Both the position numbers and the translations under genes were made by a program. A stretch of DNA of 64,000 nucleotides. Origin: Aliirhizobium wenxiniae. Its GTDB lineage: Bacteria > Pseudomonadota > Alphaproteobacteria > Rhizobiales > Rhizobiaceae. Shown here one piece after another: positions 45,993 to 55,431 of this stretch (position 1 is the stretch's first letter; every line of letters begins with the position of its first letter). Under the pieces are notes generated by a model, which saw only the letters and a program-made list of their open reading frames with translations, was not told where the DNA came from and did no database searches. The DNA is taken from positions 62,001 to 126,000 of the forward strand of contig NZ_JAEUAN010000012.1 in the NCBI RefSeq assembly GCF_019511445.1, given 5' to 3'.

Positions 45993-46229
45993 GTGTCAGC
46001 GGATGATTTCCTCGAATGGATTCTCAGCCAAGAGGGCCGATACGAGCTGGTCGATGGGTATGTCATCGAGATGATGGCAGGTGCCAAGCTGGCCCACAAC
46101 GTCGTCGTCTCGAACATGGTTTCCTCACTGGGTCCGCAATCGAAGTCTGGTGGCTGCCGAACGACTTCGAGCGACACAGCCGTTCAGACGCTGGCAACCA
46201 TCATTCTGTTGGTTTCCACGCGGAACTGA
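45993..46229 (+). pseudogene. Uma2-family endonuclease-like fragment
   Basis: The GTG-started frame gives MSADDFLEWILSQEGRYELV then DGYVIEMMAGAKLAHNVVVS, the opening of Uma2 (DUF820) proteins, which are usually about 190 residues. After about 55 residues the sequence loses similarity and ends at 78, so the gene is frameshifted or truncated. The gene lies just behind the zeta toxin. Confidence 0.6.
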
Positions 46230-46508
46230 GCCGGTGGGGGTGCGCAGGCAGCTTTCCGTACGAAATCGTACCGAAACGCAAACGCTCGATGTGCGTCACG
46301 TAGTGCAATGCGGAATCGGAGACACGCGAGACGGTGATAATAATCAATCTCGGCTTCAGGCTTACCGCCTATCACTCTTCTGGAAGGTCGAGCGAAGGGC
46401 GTTAAGTCATCGACAGAGCAACAAATTCTTCGCGCAGGACGTAAAATCTCTGCATGTGGCAACCAGGACGGCTCCTCAGACGAGCAGTCAGAACCCCGCC
46501 ATTAGGGC

Positions 46509-46664
46509 TCAATTTGACGAAGCGTTTCCAGACTTCTCACGCGCCAGTCGGAGGGCGCGCAACTTCTCCGTCTTCTTCTCACGCGCGATCACCTCTGCGT
46601 CTATAATCTCATAAGCGACCCGGTCTGTTTCCTCGAATTTCGCGATCCTGTCAGCGAGCTTCAT
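46509..46664 (-). CDS. 51-residue charged hypothetical protein
   Basis: The start at ATG 46664 with GAGGAG upstream gives a product rich in Glu, Lys and Arg, predicted mostly helical (starts MKLADRIAKFEETDRVAYEI). The short length and strong ribosome-binding site suggest a real gene. I do not recognise a family. Confidence 0.55.
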   Translation of the reverse strand: MKLADRIAKFEETDRVAYEIIDAEVIAREKKTEKLRALRLAREKSGNASSN

Positions 46665-46925
46665 GGAAGTCTCCTCATTGCCGTCCCGTGTATCACGTAG
46701 CGCCATGACTTCCGACCTCAACCTTCTGTACGCTAGCGTTCAATCGAAGACCTGCGCCTTTCTTGTGGTTCGACTGCCGCGCTAGCCACCCACTTCGCCG
46801 CTGTTCTTAAAAAACCGAGGACGGTGCGATCCATTAGTGAGCTTTCGCCCGTCCTATTGAAGCTGCAAACGCAATCTCACTGCCGCCGCTTGGAAACCGG
46901 GACGTCACCGTATAGCTGATAGGGG

Positions 46926-47171
46926 TCAGCCAGCGCCTTGGTCGTTCTCTGAGTTCAAGTCCTGAGGCTTAATCCCATTGTCCGCTTGCTCTTCAGATGA
47001 TCCTGAAGAAGAACCTAGACCACCTCCGCGGTCAGCCGACCAGGTCTGTGGAAGCTTCCCATTGCGCTCCTGGTTTGCTTCCCGCCAATGGCGCTCGTGT
47101 TGTCCATCCGGTCGGCCCTCGGCTTCCCACCTGGCGTAAGCGTCTTCACGGATGTTCTCTTCGTCTGACAT
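46926..47171 (-). CDS. DUF2934 domain protein
   Basis: The 81-residue product has ENIREDAYARWEAEGRPDGQ and HERHWREA near its start, matching the short DUF2934 motif, followed by a low-complexity Gly/Ser/Glu-rich tail. DUF2934 proteins are short, of unknown function and common in Rhizobiales. The start at 47171 was chosen from the motif; a GTG 12 bases upstream (47183) is possible. Confidence 0.7.
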   Translation of the reverse strand: MSDEENIREDAYARWEAEGRPDGQHERHWREANQERNGKLPQTWSADRGGGLGSSSGSSEEQADNGIKPQDLNSENDQGAG

Positions 47172-47190
47172 CTGAGGCCTCACGGGAACT

Positions 47191-47475
47191 TCAAAGGAAA
47201 CGGCGGTTGACTTCGTTGCTGATCATCGGGATCGCCACGGCGGTGGCAGTCGGCAGTTTCAGCGCCCTTACCAATTGTCCTAACGCAAAGGTCACGGCGA
47301 CGGTCGTGGCGATCCTAAGCCAAGCATGGTCTTTTTCAGGAGGGAACTCGACATCGGATTCGCTATGGATAGCGGCCAGCTTCTCTCTCAAGTCTGCGAC
47401 CTCGGCCTTCAGCCGTCGCACTTCTTCGATGCTAGCATCAGCGGGAGTCATCTGTCGGGCAGCGTTCACGTTCAT
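47191..47475 (-). CDS. Small coiled-coil and membrane hypothetical protein
   Basis: The 94-residue product combines an N-terminal helical coiled-coil (EEVRRLKAEVADLREKLAAI) with a hydrophobic segment at about 57-80 and ends NEVNRRFL. AAGGAGAG precedes the ATG. Probably a membrane-associated protein encoded together with the DUF2934 gene 20 bases downstream. No family recognised. Confidence 0.6.
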   Translation of the reverse strand: MNVNAARQMTPADASIEEVRRLKAEVADLREKLAAIHSESDVEFPPEKDHAWLRIATTVAVTFALGQLVRALKLPTATAVAIPMISNEVNRRFL

Positions 47476-47664
47476 ACGGGCTCTCCTTCTTCCAAGTGCG
47501 GCTAACGCTTGAGAACCTCAAAAGATGCAGGCAATCTTCCGGTGACCTCGCAGCGAAGTCGCCTTTGATTTCTTCGAACCGCTGAACCCTTGCGCCGGGA
47601 ACATAATTTGACGTCGCCCCGTTCCCAGCTCCGGTAACGCCAGTTTCATTTCAAGGAGAATTTC

Positions 47665-48426
47665 ATGCAGCGTTTTATAGACAAGGTCGTCATCGTCACG
47701 GGCGCAGGCTCAGGCATTGGAAAGGCGACCGCCGAACGCTTCTTGAACGAAGGCGCAAAGGTTGCTCTGGTCGGTCGCACGAAGTCCAAGCTTGAAGATG
47801 TAGCGAAGCCATTTCCCGAAAGCCAAGTGATAGTTCTCGAAGCAGACGTTTCGAGCGAAGAGGACGTCAATCAACTCGTCGTCGCGACGGTCGAGAAGTT
47901 CGGCCGCCTAGACGTTCTGGTCAATAACGCAGGCGTGGTCACCCAAGGCGATGTGGCAACGCTTTCGACGGACGATTGGCGCACAGTTATGGCGACCGAT
48001 CTTGATGGTGTTTTCTATGCATCGCGCGCAGCTATTCCGCATCTTGTATCGACTAAGGGGTCGATTATCCATGTCAGCTCCGTCTCGGGTACTGGCGGTG
48101 ACTGGGGGATGGCCGCATACAATGCCGCGAAGGGGGCGATCACCAACCTAACCCGAGCGATGGCGATGGACCATGGCAAGGATGGGATCAGAGTGAACGC
48201 TGTTTGCCCAAGCTTCACAAAGACTGGCATGACTGAGGACATGGTCGACGATCAAGAACTGATCGATAAGTTCAACGAACGATTTGCACTCGAAGGCCCC
48301 GGAAAGCCCGAGGATGTGGCAGCCGTCATCGCCTTTCTCGCGAGCGAGGACGCGCGGTTCGTAACAGGAGTCAACCTACCTGTGGACGGCGGGATGTCCG
48401 CATCGAATGGCCAGCCGCCGCAATAA
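47665..48426 (+). CDS. Short-chain dehydrogenase/reductase (SDR)
   Basis: The 253-residue classical SDR has TGAGSGIGKATA at residues 12-23, LVNNAGVV and the YNAAKGA catalytic Tyr-Lys pair after an HVSSVSGTGG serine. FVTGVNLPVDGGMS is the expected end. It is an NAD(P)-dependent oxidoreductase; the substrate is unknown. AAGGAG lies upstream of the ATG. Confidence 0.88.
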   Translation: MQRFIDKVVIVTGAGSGIGKATAERFLNEGAKVALVGRTKSKLEDVAKPFPESQVIVLEADVSSEEDVNQLVVATVEKFGRLDVLVNNAGVVTQGDVATLSTDDWRTVMATDLDGVFYASRAAIPHLVSTKGSIIHVSSVSGTGGDWGMAAYNAAKGAITNLTRAMAMDHGKDGIRVNAVCPSFTKTGMTEDMVDDQELIDKFNERFALEGPGKPEDVAAVIAFLASEDARFVTGVNLPVDGGMSASNGQPPQ

Positions 48427-48436
48427 GGAATACGAG

Positions 48437-48679
48437 ATGCCGGGAACGTTCAGGACGGTCTACGTCGTCGCATTCGATCTCGATGATAGGGATCAAGCTA
48501 TCCAAGCATTCAGGCCGCGCGTCGCCTCCAGTGAAGCAGCGGCGATTGAGGAGGCGGAAGACTTGACGCGACGACACGCTGGTGTGGTTGTCTGGCGACG
48601 GGATAACGATCCTGTCGTCGGCGAGGAGGGCGATCCTGAGGTCATATTCAGTGTCGGCAGGATTGGAGATTTCGATTAG
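48437..48679 (+). CDS. 80-residue hypothetical protein
   Basis: The start at ATG 48437 with AAGGAA upstream lies 10 bases after the SDR stop, so the two are probably co-transcribed. The product begins MPGTFRTVYVVAFDLDDRDQ and is acidic and compact. I recall short, uncharacterised rhizobial relatives. Function unknown. Confidence 0.55.
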   Translation: MPGTFRTVYVVAFDLDDRDQAIQAFRPRVASSEAAAIEEAEDLTRRHAGVVVWRRDNDPVVGEEGDPEVIFSVGRIGDFD

Positions 48680-48732
48680 ATACTCTTGAAGGTCTTCAGG
48701 GCATCGGTCGGACGACCGCTAGTTCCCGCTCA

Positions 48733-49318
48733 TCAGCCGCACGACGGTAGTGGTAGCCGTGGGCACTGAGTTCGCCCGCATTCAAACGACACTGCAAGTC
48801 CCTCTAAAATCAAGGTATGGGCGACATTCTTCCCATCGACGCGAAGGATGCCGCAGCTTCGGCCAAAGTTACACCTGTCGGTCCCCTCGGTCCCGGGCGC
48901 GCAGGCACAGGCCACTATGGTGACCGTGCTTTTCCCGCGGCCACAAGTTGCCTCAGCCTGTCGCTGGCCCGATGCCTAGTTCGGCCTGCCGCGCGCACAT
49001 AGGTTCAAATTTTTCGGGAGTGTTAAAGCCAACAAGACGGACGGGAGTGCCGTCAACCATTCTGATCGTATCTCCGTCGGTCACCGTGAAACGTTGCCCG
49101 TCGAACGACGACTGTGAAGTTGTTGTCGTTGCCTCCGAGAAATCAGCTCGATCACCGTTCGTATTGAACAGCTGCATGAAGCCGAAAGCAACGAAAACAG
49201 CTGGGAATGCGATCCATTTGATTTCTTGGTATCGCCATCGTCGGAATAAGAGCTGATCGCCTCCAGGTTTTCTGTTCCCTACTGGGTCGGTACTACTGCA
49301 TAGGAATGACACTCGCAT
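48733..49318 (-). pseudogene. Broken thermonuclease (SNase-like) gene
   Basis: The first frame encodes a membrane anchor and then FTVTDGDTIRMVDGTPVRLV and GFNTPEKFEPMCARQAELG, the first part of a staphylococcal-nuclease fold, before a stop near 48953. A second frame continues HRASDRLRQLVAAGKA (about 48955-48905), and a third gives CNFGRSCGILRVDGKNVAHT (about 48870-48810). At least two frameshifts are needed. Unlike the nuclease-fold proteins at 61756 and 62400 it keeps the Pro-Glu motif. Confidence 0.75.
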
Positions 49319-49491
49319 CTGCCGTTCCCTTGAGCCTCGTCAGCCGCGTCAGCATCACCAGTTGTTTTTCTGAGAGCCGGGTCTTTGTGCCATAGCGATC
49401 AATTATTCCGCGGATGTCAGCCAGGAATTGTCGCTGCCATGCTGTGGGTTGGCCCTCGCGCAGACCGCCGTCGATCCTGCTACGGAATTAA
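49293..49491 (-). pseudogene. Hypothetical protein fragment upstream of the broken nuclease
   Basis: The minus strand gives GQPTAWQRQFLADIRGIIDR and YGTKTRLSEKQLVMLTRLTR, a clear amphipathic pattern, ending at TAG 49293-49295. The 5' part is lost or out of frame. Similar short sequences occur in rhizobial plasmids in my memory, but no function is known. Confidence 0.4.
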
Positions 49492-49640
49492 GCGATTTCG
49501 ATTTCGCTCAGCATGGGCCCTTCTACTCCTGAACCATAACGTCCTCTCGAGAAGGCCAGCTTTCTTCAAATCACCCAAGTTTATGACCACGTTGTAGCAT
49601 GGCGATTTCCATGACCGGATTGCGCCACGATCGGTCATCC

Positions 49641-50189
49641 TTAGTGCAGGTGTAGATACCAGAACAGCGCCGTTTCTGAACGATCCGACTGCCTGAGCGC
49701 ATCGTAGAGGTGACGATCATATCCACCGAGCTTGAAACCGTATCGTTCGTAGAAGCGACAAGCGGACACGTTGCTCGTCTGTGTCTCTAGCCGAACTATC
49801 GCCAGACCATTCTCCTTCGCCCACGAGACTGCTTCGTCCATTAGAGCCCTCCCCAGGCCAGCACCTCGATACGCCCGCGAGATCATGATGTCATTTATTT
49901 CCGCGCATTGATTCCAAGCCTGCGATACAGCCACGTAGCCGAGAGTGTCACCCGAAAGGTTAGCGGTTGCGATCATGCGCTTGCTCGCCATCGCTTCCTC
50001 GAACAAGGCCTCGTCGCACGGATACTTTTTCTCATATGGAGCGACACATTGAACGTTGACGAGGTTTGGTCCCTCAAAAGGGGGGAGCGCTTCTTGCCGG
50101 ACGGTGATGGAGAAATCCGCTTTTGCCAGCATCGCCAACGAAAGTTTGCTGACACGCTTTAATACAATGGGTGATGTTCGAGCTTGCAC
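49641..50189 (-). CDS. GNAT N-acetyltransferase resembling streptothricin acetyltransferase
   Basis: This 182-residue GNAT protein starts at a GTG and carries the acetyl-CoA loop SRAYRGAGLGRALMDEA and RLETQTSNVSACRFYERYGF with the ALFWYL end. The layout matches the Sat family that acetylates streptothricin, but GNAT proteins of this shape also modify other small amines. Resistance is therefore a possibility, not a finding. Confidence 0.78.
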   Translation of the reverse strand: MQARTSPIVLKRVSKLSLAMLAKADFSITVRQEALPPFEGPNLVNVQCVAPYEKKYPCDEALFEEAMASKRMIATANLSGDTLGYVAVSQAWNQCAEINDIMISRAYRGAGLGRALMDEAVSWAKENGLAIVRLETQTSNVSACRFYERYGFKLGGYDRHLYDALRQSDRSETALFWYLHLH

Positions 50190-50344
50190 GCGTTCTTCAG
50201 CCTTTAGAACTCCAAAACCATGGCTAATCTAGTGAGTCTGCCGATGTCCGCAATGGCGGACGAAGCCAGTTTTCGGGTACACGCAGAGTCAGAACCGCGT
50301 TTTGATATAGTATTTAGGACGAGACGGAGTTGATATGCAGACCA

Positions 50345-50785
50345 TTTACGATGGCGGTCAGCTTGGCGCTCAAGGCCAATGGATCGACGACATTTAGCTT
50401 TCAGGTCTCGAAGAGCGACGCACTGGTCGCCCAGTTCACCGCTTCCGCATGGTGTCCCGCAAAGAGAGCATTCTTCCGATTTAATGATATCGGCCGAACG
50501 GTCCGCTCGACGGCATTGTCGTCGATCTCAATCCGGCCTCACCGTGACGCACCTACTCGATTGCCGTTGGCACTCTCGTCTCAACAGAGCGAACCCGTCG
50601 CCAGTCGAGTCCGGCGAACAGCGCTTGTGAGCCATCAGACCGTCTCGTATATCTGGCGAGGTGAACGTATGCTCATCCAACCCCTTGGCCATCACCAGAC
50701 CGCTGCCACGCCAGTAGATCAGCTTTGACCGATCCGCCTTGCGTGAGGGGAAAACGAAGACCAGTCCACTCCCCCGGCGTGACAT
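50345..50785 (-). mobile_element. IS66-family remnant (tnpB and tnpC pieces)
   Basis: The minus strand from 50785 gives FVFPSRKADRSKLIYWRGSG and TFTSPDIRDGLMA, the C-terminal half of an IS66 TnpB; ALFAGLDWRRVR continues in another frame near 50632-50597. From about 50545 the C-terminal part of TnpC appears (DNAVERTVRPISLNRKNALF, with the DN-type motif), then LNVVDPLALSAKLTAIVNGL in another frame. The element is a heavily decayed fragment. Confidence 0.75.
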
Positions 50786-50861
50786 GTCGTGCCATCGATC
50801 ACACTGCCGCGTGCACGATGCGCGATGCTACAGTCGGTAGGTCAATTCCCGCTATCACCGG

Positions 50862-51452
50862 TCAATCTTCAAACCGACTCAGCATTGCAGCCAATTCCTC
50901 ATTCTCGCGACGCAGTTTGTCGACCAGGAGGCCTTTCAGGCGGCGGTTCTCCAGTTCAAGCGCCGACAAAATGTCGCGATCGTCGAATGATATTGGTGAA
51001 GCTGACATCGCGACCGGCCTCTTCTGTGCCGGTTGCGCTGGCGTCCTTGTGGTTTTCGCGCGGCGCTGCTTGCGCACTTTTTTCTGCTCCAGAGCCATTT
51101 CCTCAGCCGTGGCAATCTCGGTTGCCTCGATCGCCGGCACAGTCGCCTCCGCTACGGGACAGTCTTCGAGCGTAGGGGCAACCGACGGCGCGACTTGCAG
51201 CATAGGAACCGGTTGAGGCGTAGCCGCTGTCTCGATTTTCAGCAGGGTTTCGGATGGCTGGACCGCCGCCTTTGTTGCCGGCATGTCGTCGGCTACGGCC
51301 TCCGACAGCGCACGCAAATCCGTATTGCCCCAAATCGACTTCGCGGTTTCTCGAGGCTGCTTGCGGTTTGATTTGTACTCGACGACAAAATTGCGTTGAG
51401 GACGATTGGTTGGATTTTTCAAGAGGTTTTCCCGCGTGCCATGTTCAGGCAT
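50862..51452 (-). CDS. SyrB-like regulator
   Basis: The 196-residue protein has an N-terminal NFVVEYKSNRKQPRETAKSI and WGNTDLRALSEA segment resembling rhizobial SyrB proteins, a proline/alanine-rich middle, and a C-terminal leucine-rich helix (LENRRLKGLLVDKLRRENEE, then LAAML) that looks like a coiled-coil. SyrB is a repressor of exopolysaccharide regulation in Sinorhizobium meliloti. In this window it lies upstream of the IS66 remnant, where tnpA would be, and may be part of the element. Confidence 0.65.
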   Translation of the reverse strand: MPEHGTRENLLKNPTNRPQRNFVVEYKSNRKQPRETAKSIWGNTDLRALSEAVADDMPATKAAVQPSETLLKIETAATPQPVPMLQVAPSVAPTLEDCPVAEATVPAIEATEIATAEEMALEQKKVRKQRRAKTTRTPAQPAQKRPVAMSASPISFDDRDILSALELENRRLKGLLVDKLRRENEELAAMLSRFED

Positions 51453-51678
51453 TACTTACAGATTCGTTCTGATTAGTGACGATTTGTGACTTAGAGCACC
51501 TGTCACGCCTGTCCCGTTTCCGCACTGTATTTACAGGTACAAGGCGTCTCATGCAAACTTCCGATAGCCTCTTCAATTGCGCCACCGTGCGCCCCGGCAT
51601 CGGCATCTAACCAGGACTTCGGTCTTATCGAACAGCCTGATCAACGGTCAGCGACTGCCAGAGTGCAGATCAAGCCGT

Positions 51679-53082
51679 CTAAACTGCAAGATGCGGACGG
51701 ATATCCCTGCAGCCGATACCAGTCTCCACGACCTGTGCGGCACGATAGATGCTGAATTCATCGAAGTTGCGTCCGACTATCTGAACGGAGAGCGGGAGAC
51801 CGTCGGCATTCAGGCCGGCGGGAACATTCATCGCTGGGGAGCCTGTGAGGTTGAAGGGAGCATTCGCAGACGGCGTCCCGTTCACCAACGAGTCTCTGGC
51901 CACATTTCTGATTGGTGGCGCAATGCCAAGTGCGCCAACCACAAGAAGGAGATCAACGGAGCGGAATGCTTCCGCCAGCTCGCGGACAAGTTCTCCTCTC
52001 CGCCGGCAGGCCTGGATATAGTCGACCGCGGTAAGCAGGTAACCGGGCAGGAAGCGCTCAACAGTGAATGGTCCATACTGATCGAGATTGTGCCTGAAAT
52101 CGTGTTCATGGACGGCTGCTGCTTCGCCATACATGATGATGCGTTGTGCTGCGAAATAGTGACGAAGGGGAGACAACCGCACCTCAACAGTTTCGGCGCC
52201 GGCGTCCTTCAAAAGAAGTGCAGCCATCTCGAAGGCCGAGATACTGTCATGCGAGAAGCGGTCCCGTTCCTCCTCGTGAAAGTGTCGCACGAGACCTATC
52301 TTCAAGCCTCTAACGCCAAGTGCCGTGGCGCGCGACCATGGCTGCGATGCAATCTCGACCGACGATGGATCGTGGGGGTCATAACCTGCAAGCGCCTCCA
52401 GCGCGATCGCATTGTCCACGACAGTCCACGTCATCGGCCCAGCCGTATCCAGCGAAAAGGCCTGCGGTGTAATGCCGCGACGGCTTAGCCGACCATAGGT
52501 CGGCTTCATTCCGGCAATGCCGCAATAGGCAGATGGTGTTCGAATTGATCCGCCGGTATCGGTTCCGATGGCGAGTGGCACGGCTCCGGCCGCCACCGCA
52601 GAGGCTGAACCACTGGACGAGCCTCCCGTAAATCGTTCGATATCCCAGGGATTGCGTGCAGGTCCAAAGGGCAGGCTAAAATCCGGGCCACCCATCGCAA
52701 ACTCCTGGGTCTCGGTCTTGCCAAGGTAGATCCCTCCTGCGGCGCGCAATCGCTCAACAACCGCAGAATCCGTTTCGGCAATCTCATCGATCGTCAGTCG
52801 CGACCCGTTGGTGGTCGCGACCCCTTCAACATCGATGATGTCTTTTACGGCGAATGGGATCCCATGCAGACGTCCCTTGTAGAAGCCACCCGATATCTCG
52901 GCCTCGGCAAATCGAGCGTCGATCCGGGCCCGCTCAGCATCGATAGTGTTAAAGCAGTGGAGTGTCGGATTGAGCCTATTGGCACGATCCAGATAATGGT
53001 CGAGGACTTCGACCGGCGATATTTTGCGCTCGCCGATCAACCGAGACGTTCCTGACAGGCCGAGCTCCCAGATTTCCGGCAT
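51679..53082 (-). CDS. Amidase (amidase-signature family, AtzF/GatA-like)
   Basis: The 467-residue enzyme carries the amidase-signature triad: Lys80 in FAVKD, cis-Ser155 in FTGGSSSGSA and nucleophile Ser179 in TDTGGSIRTPS. The spacing agrees with the family. It hydrolyses an amide bond; the substrate (for example a biuret or allophanate-like compound or an aryl amide) is not readable. The small gene directly upstream encodes an AtzG/GatC-like partner, which points to a two-subunit amidase. Confidence 0.9.
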   Translation of the reverse strand: MPEIWELGLSGTSRLIGERKISPVEVLDHYLDRANRLNPTLHCFNTIDAERARIDARFAEAEISGGFYKGRLHGIPFAVKDIIDVEGVATTNGSRLTIDEIAETDSAVVERLRAAGGIYLGKTETQEFAMGGPDFSLPFGPARNPWDIERFTGGSSSGSASAVAAGAVPLAIGTDTGGSIRTPSAYCGIAGMKPTYGRLSRRGITPQAFSLDTAGPMTWTVVDNAIALEALAGYDPHDPSSVEIASQPWSRATALGVRGLKIGLVRHFHEEERDRFSHDSISAFEMAALLLKDAGAETVEVRLSPLRHYFAAQRIIMYGEAAAVHEHDFRHNLDQYGPFTVERFLPGYLLTAVDYIQACRRRGELVRELAEAFRSVDLLLVVGALGIAPPIRNVARDSLVNGTPSANAPFNLTGSPAMNVPAGLNADGLPLSVQIVGRNFDEFSIYRAAQVVETGIGCRDIRPHLAV

Positions 53083-53085
53083 CAG

Positions 53086-53331
53086 TCAGCCCTCCGAATT
53101 GTGCTGATTTTCGGTTCTGACGAATTCTGTATCGGGTTGCGGTGATAGCGGAACGCGGAAGACGTGTGCCGGCTCTGTCGCTCGATTTCGGGGAATCCGT
53201 AACAGATCCGTCAGTTCGCGCAGATGTCCATAGGATTGTCGTGCAGCTTCGAGCTGCTCCGCATTCAGCGACAATCCAGCGCGTTCGATGAGCGCTGCAA
53301 GGTCTTCCCGCCTGATCCTGTCAGTCTTCAT
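53086..53331 (-). CDS. AtzG-like small amidase subunit (DUF4089-type)
   Basis: The start at ATG 53331 gives 81 residues with the RREDLAALIERAGLSLNAEQ helix and a FRVPLSPQ turn near the end. AtzG and DUF4089 proteins are short helical GatC-like partners of amidases. The stop lies 3 bases before the amidase start, so the pair is co-translated. The longer frame has no family sequence upstream of this start. Confidence 0.7.
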   Translation of the reverse strand: MKTDRIRREDLAALIERAGLSLNAEQLEAARQSYGHLRELTDLLRIPRNRATEPAHVFRVPLSPQPDTEFVRTENQHNSEG

Positions 53332-53626
53332 TGATTTTACCTTTCGCGGTCCGCACGGCGGCGTCCGAACCGATCCGAACTGAGTGGGTTCGAACTTGGT
53401 GTTCGGCTCGACTGCCATGCGCGTTAATGTCACGGCTTGCGCGATCGACACGAGGCCAAAGCCGATCATGGGTAAGAGGAGACTCTGTGATATGCTGTGC
53501 ATGGCACTCATATGCTCCACCTATGGTCGCGATAATTTCATTAGTCTCGCGTGTCCATATCCATACTCGATAAATCGCGCACATCGCCGAGCACTTGCCT
53601 GGTCGCGCGGCGTAGGGAGGATCACC

Positions 53627-54367
53627 ATGGATCAAAGACTGCTTTCCCGGTCTCTTGCGAGGCTGGATGATGTGCATCACATAGAGGAAATGAAACCGGT
53701 CCTTGGTGAACTTGCTGGCGCCTACGAATTCGACCACATGACGTTCGTGATCGCCCGTCGTCGCGGGACCTCGGACGATTATCCTTTCCATTGCACAACC
53801 TATCCCTCGGAATGGACCTCTTCGTATTCAGCCCATAATTTCGTCTCGATCGATCCGGTGATGCGTGCATTTCCCTTGGCATTGTTGCCGATCGATTGGG
53901 CTGCTTTGGACTGGCGATCGGCAGAAGCGGAGAGATTTCGTCTCGAGGCCTTATCTTACGACATCGGCCCGAACGGTCTTTCGGTCCCTGTTCGAGGACC
54001 GAGAGGTGCTCAAAGCCTGTTTTCCGCCTCATCTGCAGTAGTGGGGAGGGAATGGTTTGAGTTCCGCGATCACCGTACCCACGATATGCTTGTCCTGTCA
54101 CACTATCTCTACGAGAAAATCGAGCGCATCAGCGGATCTGTCCAGGACGATTACCTGCCTCGTTTGTCAAAGCGCGAGCGTCAATGCCTCTCCTATTTGG
54201 CGAACGGTTACATCGCCAAGCAAACGGCGATGCATCTGCAAATTTCAGAGAGCGCTGTGAGGCTGTACCTCCAATCTGCCAGAAAAAAACTTGGGGTCCG
54301 CACGAGCCACCATGCGGTTGCCAAAGCCATCATGCTTGAGATCGTCTCCGCAAATAGCGGACCCTGA
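53627..54367 (+). CDS. LuxR-family quorum-sensing receptor 1
   Basis: The start at ATG 53627 with GGGAGGA upstream gives 246 residues. The autoinducer-binding domain (about 15-160) keeps the conserved Trp, Tyr, Asp-Pro and Trp residues (TYPSEWTSSYSAHN, SIDPVMRAF, PIDWAALDW) and the later Gly (GPNGLSVPV). The C-terminal HTH (RLSKRERQCLSYLANGYIAK and SESAVRLYLQSARKKLGV) is complete. It should bind an acyl-homoserine lactone and control genes. The 295 bases before it hold no other gene. Confidence 0.88.
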   Translation: MDQRLLSRSLARLDDVHHIEEMKPVLGELAGAYEFDHMTFVIARRRGTSDDYPFHCTTYPSEWTSSYSAHNFVSIDPVMRAFPLALLPIDWAALDWRSAEAERFRLEALSYDIGPNGLSVPVRGPRGAQSLFSASSAVVGREWFEFRDHRTHDMLVLSHYLYEKIERISGSVQDDYLPRLSKRERQCLSYLANGYIAKQTAMHLQISESAVRLYLQSARKKLGVRTSHHAVAKAIMLEIVSANSGP

Positions 54368-54612
54368 TAAAATCAGCGCCTCATTCAAGATCATCAATCT
54401 GTCGATTTCGATAGGTTGTCGAGAATATTGTCCAATGCACGATGCGCCATGTGAGACAGTCATAGCCGCTGCGGCATCCCGTCTCGGCCTTGAAGCTGGC
54501 CATTTGAGAGTTCGTTAAGCCAAACTTCATAAATATGACAGTGAATCATATTTATCTGAGGCCGTGTCAGTTCGGCGATCCGCACCAATCGAAACTTCTC
54601 AATCAATGGACA

Positions 54613-55356
54613 ATGACGAGCGAACTTCATTCAAAAAAACTTCACGCAGCTTCTGAGCAGATATCCGAAGCCACTGAATTAATTGACGCCTTAATCGGTG
54701 TGCAAGAAATCTACGACATTGATTTTACGACCTATCATCTGGCACACACAATTTCCGACATTGTCGATACGCCTTTTGTCCGCACGACCTACAAGGATGC
54801 CTGGATCGCTCGGTACCTTCTACGCGGCTATGTCAGAATTGACCCGGTGGTCCAAGAGGGACTCGTCCGGCAACTACCCTTCGACTGGCGTGAGATTGAG
54901 GTGAAAGACAGCGCTGTCCGAGCGTTTATGCTCGATGCTCGAAAACACGGTGTTGCACAGAATGGGTTTTCCATTCCGATCATCGACAAATCCCGACGGG
55001 CACTATTGACCCTCAATTCGCGTATGGACGACACAATTTGGACCGCAAGGGTGAAAAGATATCGAGGCGAATGGATTGAGGTTGCGCAGCTCATTCACCG
55101 CAAAGCCATCCTGCAATTATACGGTGCTCGCGATCCCATGCTTCTCCTTGGCCAACGCGAGCTCGAATGCCTCCATTGGGCCGCTCTCGGAAACGACGCC
55201 AAGGGTATCTCAACGATCCTTAGTCTCTCGCAACATACGGTAAAAACGTACCTGAAATCCGCGCGTCACAAGCTCGGCTGTATCACCACGGCCGCGGCGA
55301 CCACCAAGGCTCGGCATCTTCGCCTCATACATCCGTATGGCAATACCCTCATATGA
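54613..55356 (+). CDS. LuxR-family quorum-sensing receptor 2
   Basis: The start at ATG 54613 gives 247 residues, matching the length of the first receptor; the frame extends to 54535, and neither start has a clear ribosome-binding site. Conserved ligand-site residues are present (TYKDAWIARYLLRGYVRIDP and LPFDWREIE, plus NGFSIPI), as is the HTH (LGQRELECLHWAALGNDAKG then STILSLSQHTVKTYL). Both receptors look functional, so this locus has two candidate receptors for one synthase. Confidence 0.85.
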   Translation: MTSELHSKKLHAASEQISEATELIDALIGVQEIYDIDFTTYHLAHTISDIVDTPFVRTTYKDAWIARYLLRGYVRIDPVVQEGLVRQLPFDWREIEVKDSAVRAFMLDARKHGVAQNGFSIPIIDKSRRALLTLNSRMDDTIWTARVKRYRGEWIEVAQLIHRKAILQLYGARDPMLLLGQRELECLHWAALGNDAKGISTILSLSQHTVKTYLKSARHKLGCITTAAATTKARHLRLIHPYGNTLI

Positions 55357-55405
55357 GGGAGCGCAGAAGAGGATATTTGTCGTCTCCGGAAGCAGCCCCA
55401 TGCTG

Positions 55406-55422
55406 CAGTGCCCCAAGCACTG
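55406..55422 (+). promoter_or_regulatory. Hairpin adjoining the luxI ribosome-binding site
   Basis: CAGTGC (55406-55411) and GCACTG (55417-55422) form a perfect 6-bp stem with a CCCAA loop, ending at the first G of GGAG (55422-55425), 6 bases before the ATG at 55432. It may limit translation of luxI or serve as a small LuxR-type dyad. Role inferred only. Confidence 0.4.
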
Positions 55423-55431
55423 GAGATGAAC

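Noticed and set aside
49641..50189. Calling the GNAT gene a streptothricin resistance determinant
   Set aside because: Similarity to the Sat family is a memory-based pattern match, and related GNAT proteins act on other amines.
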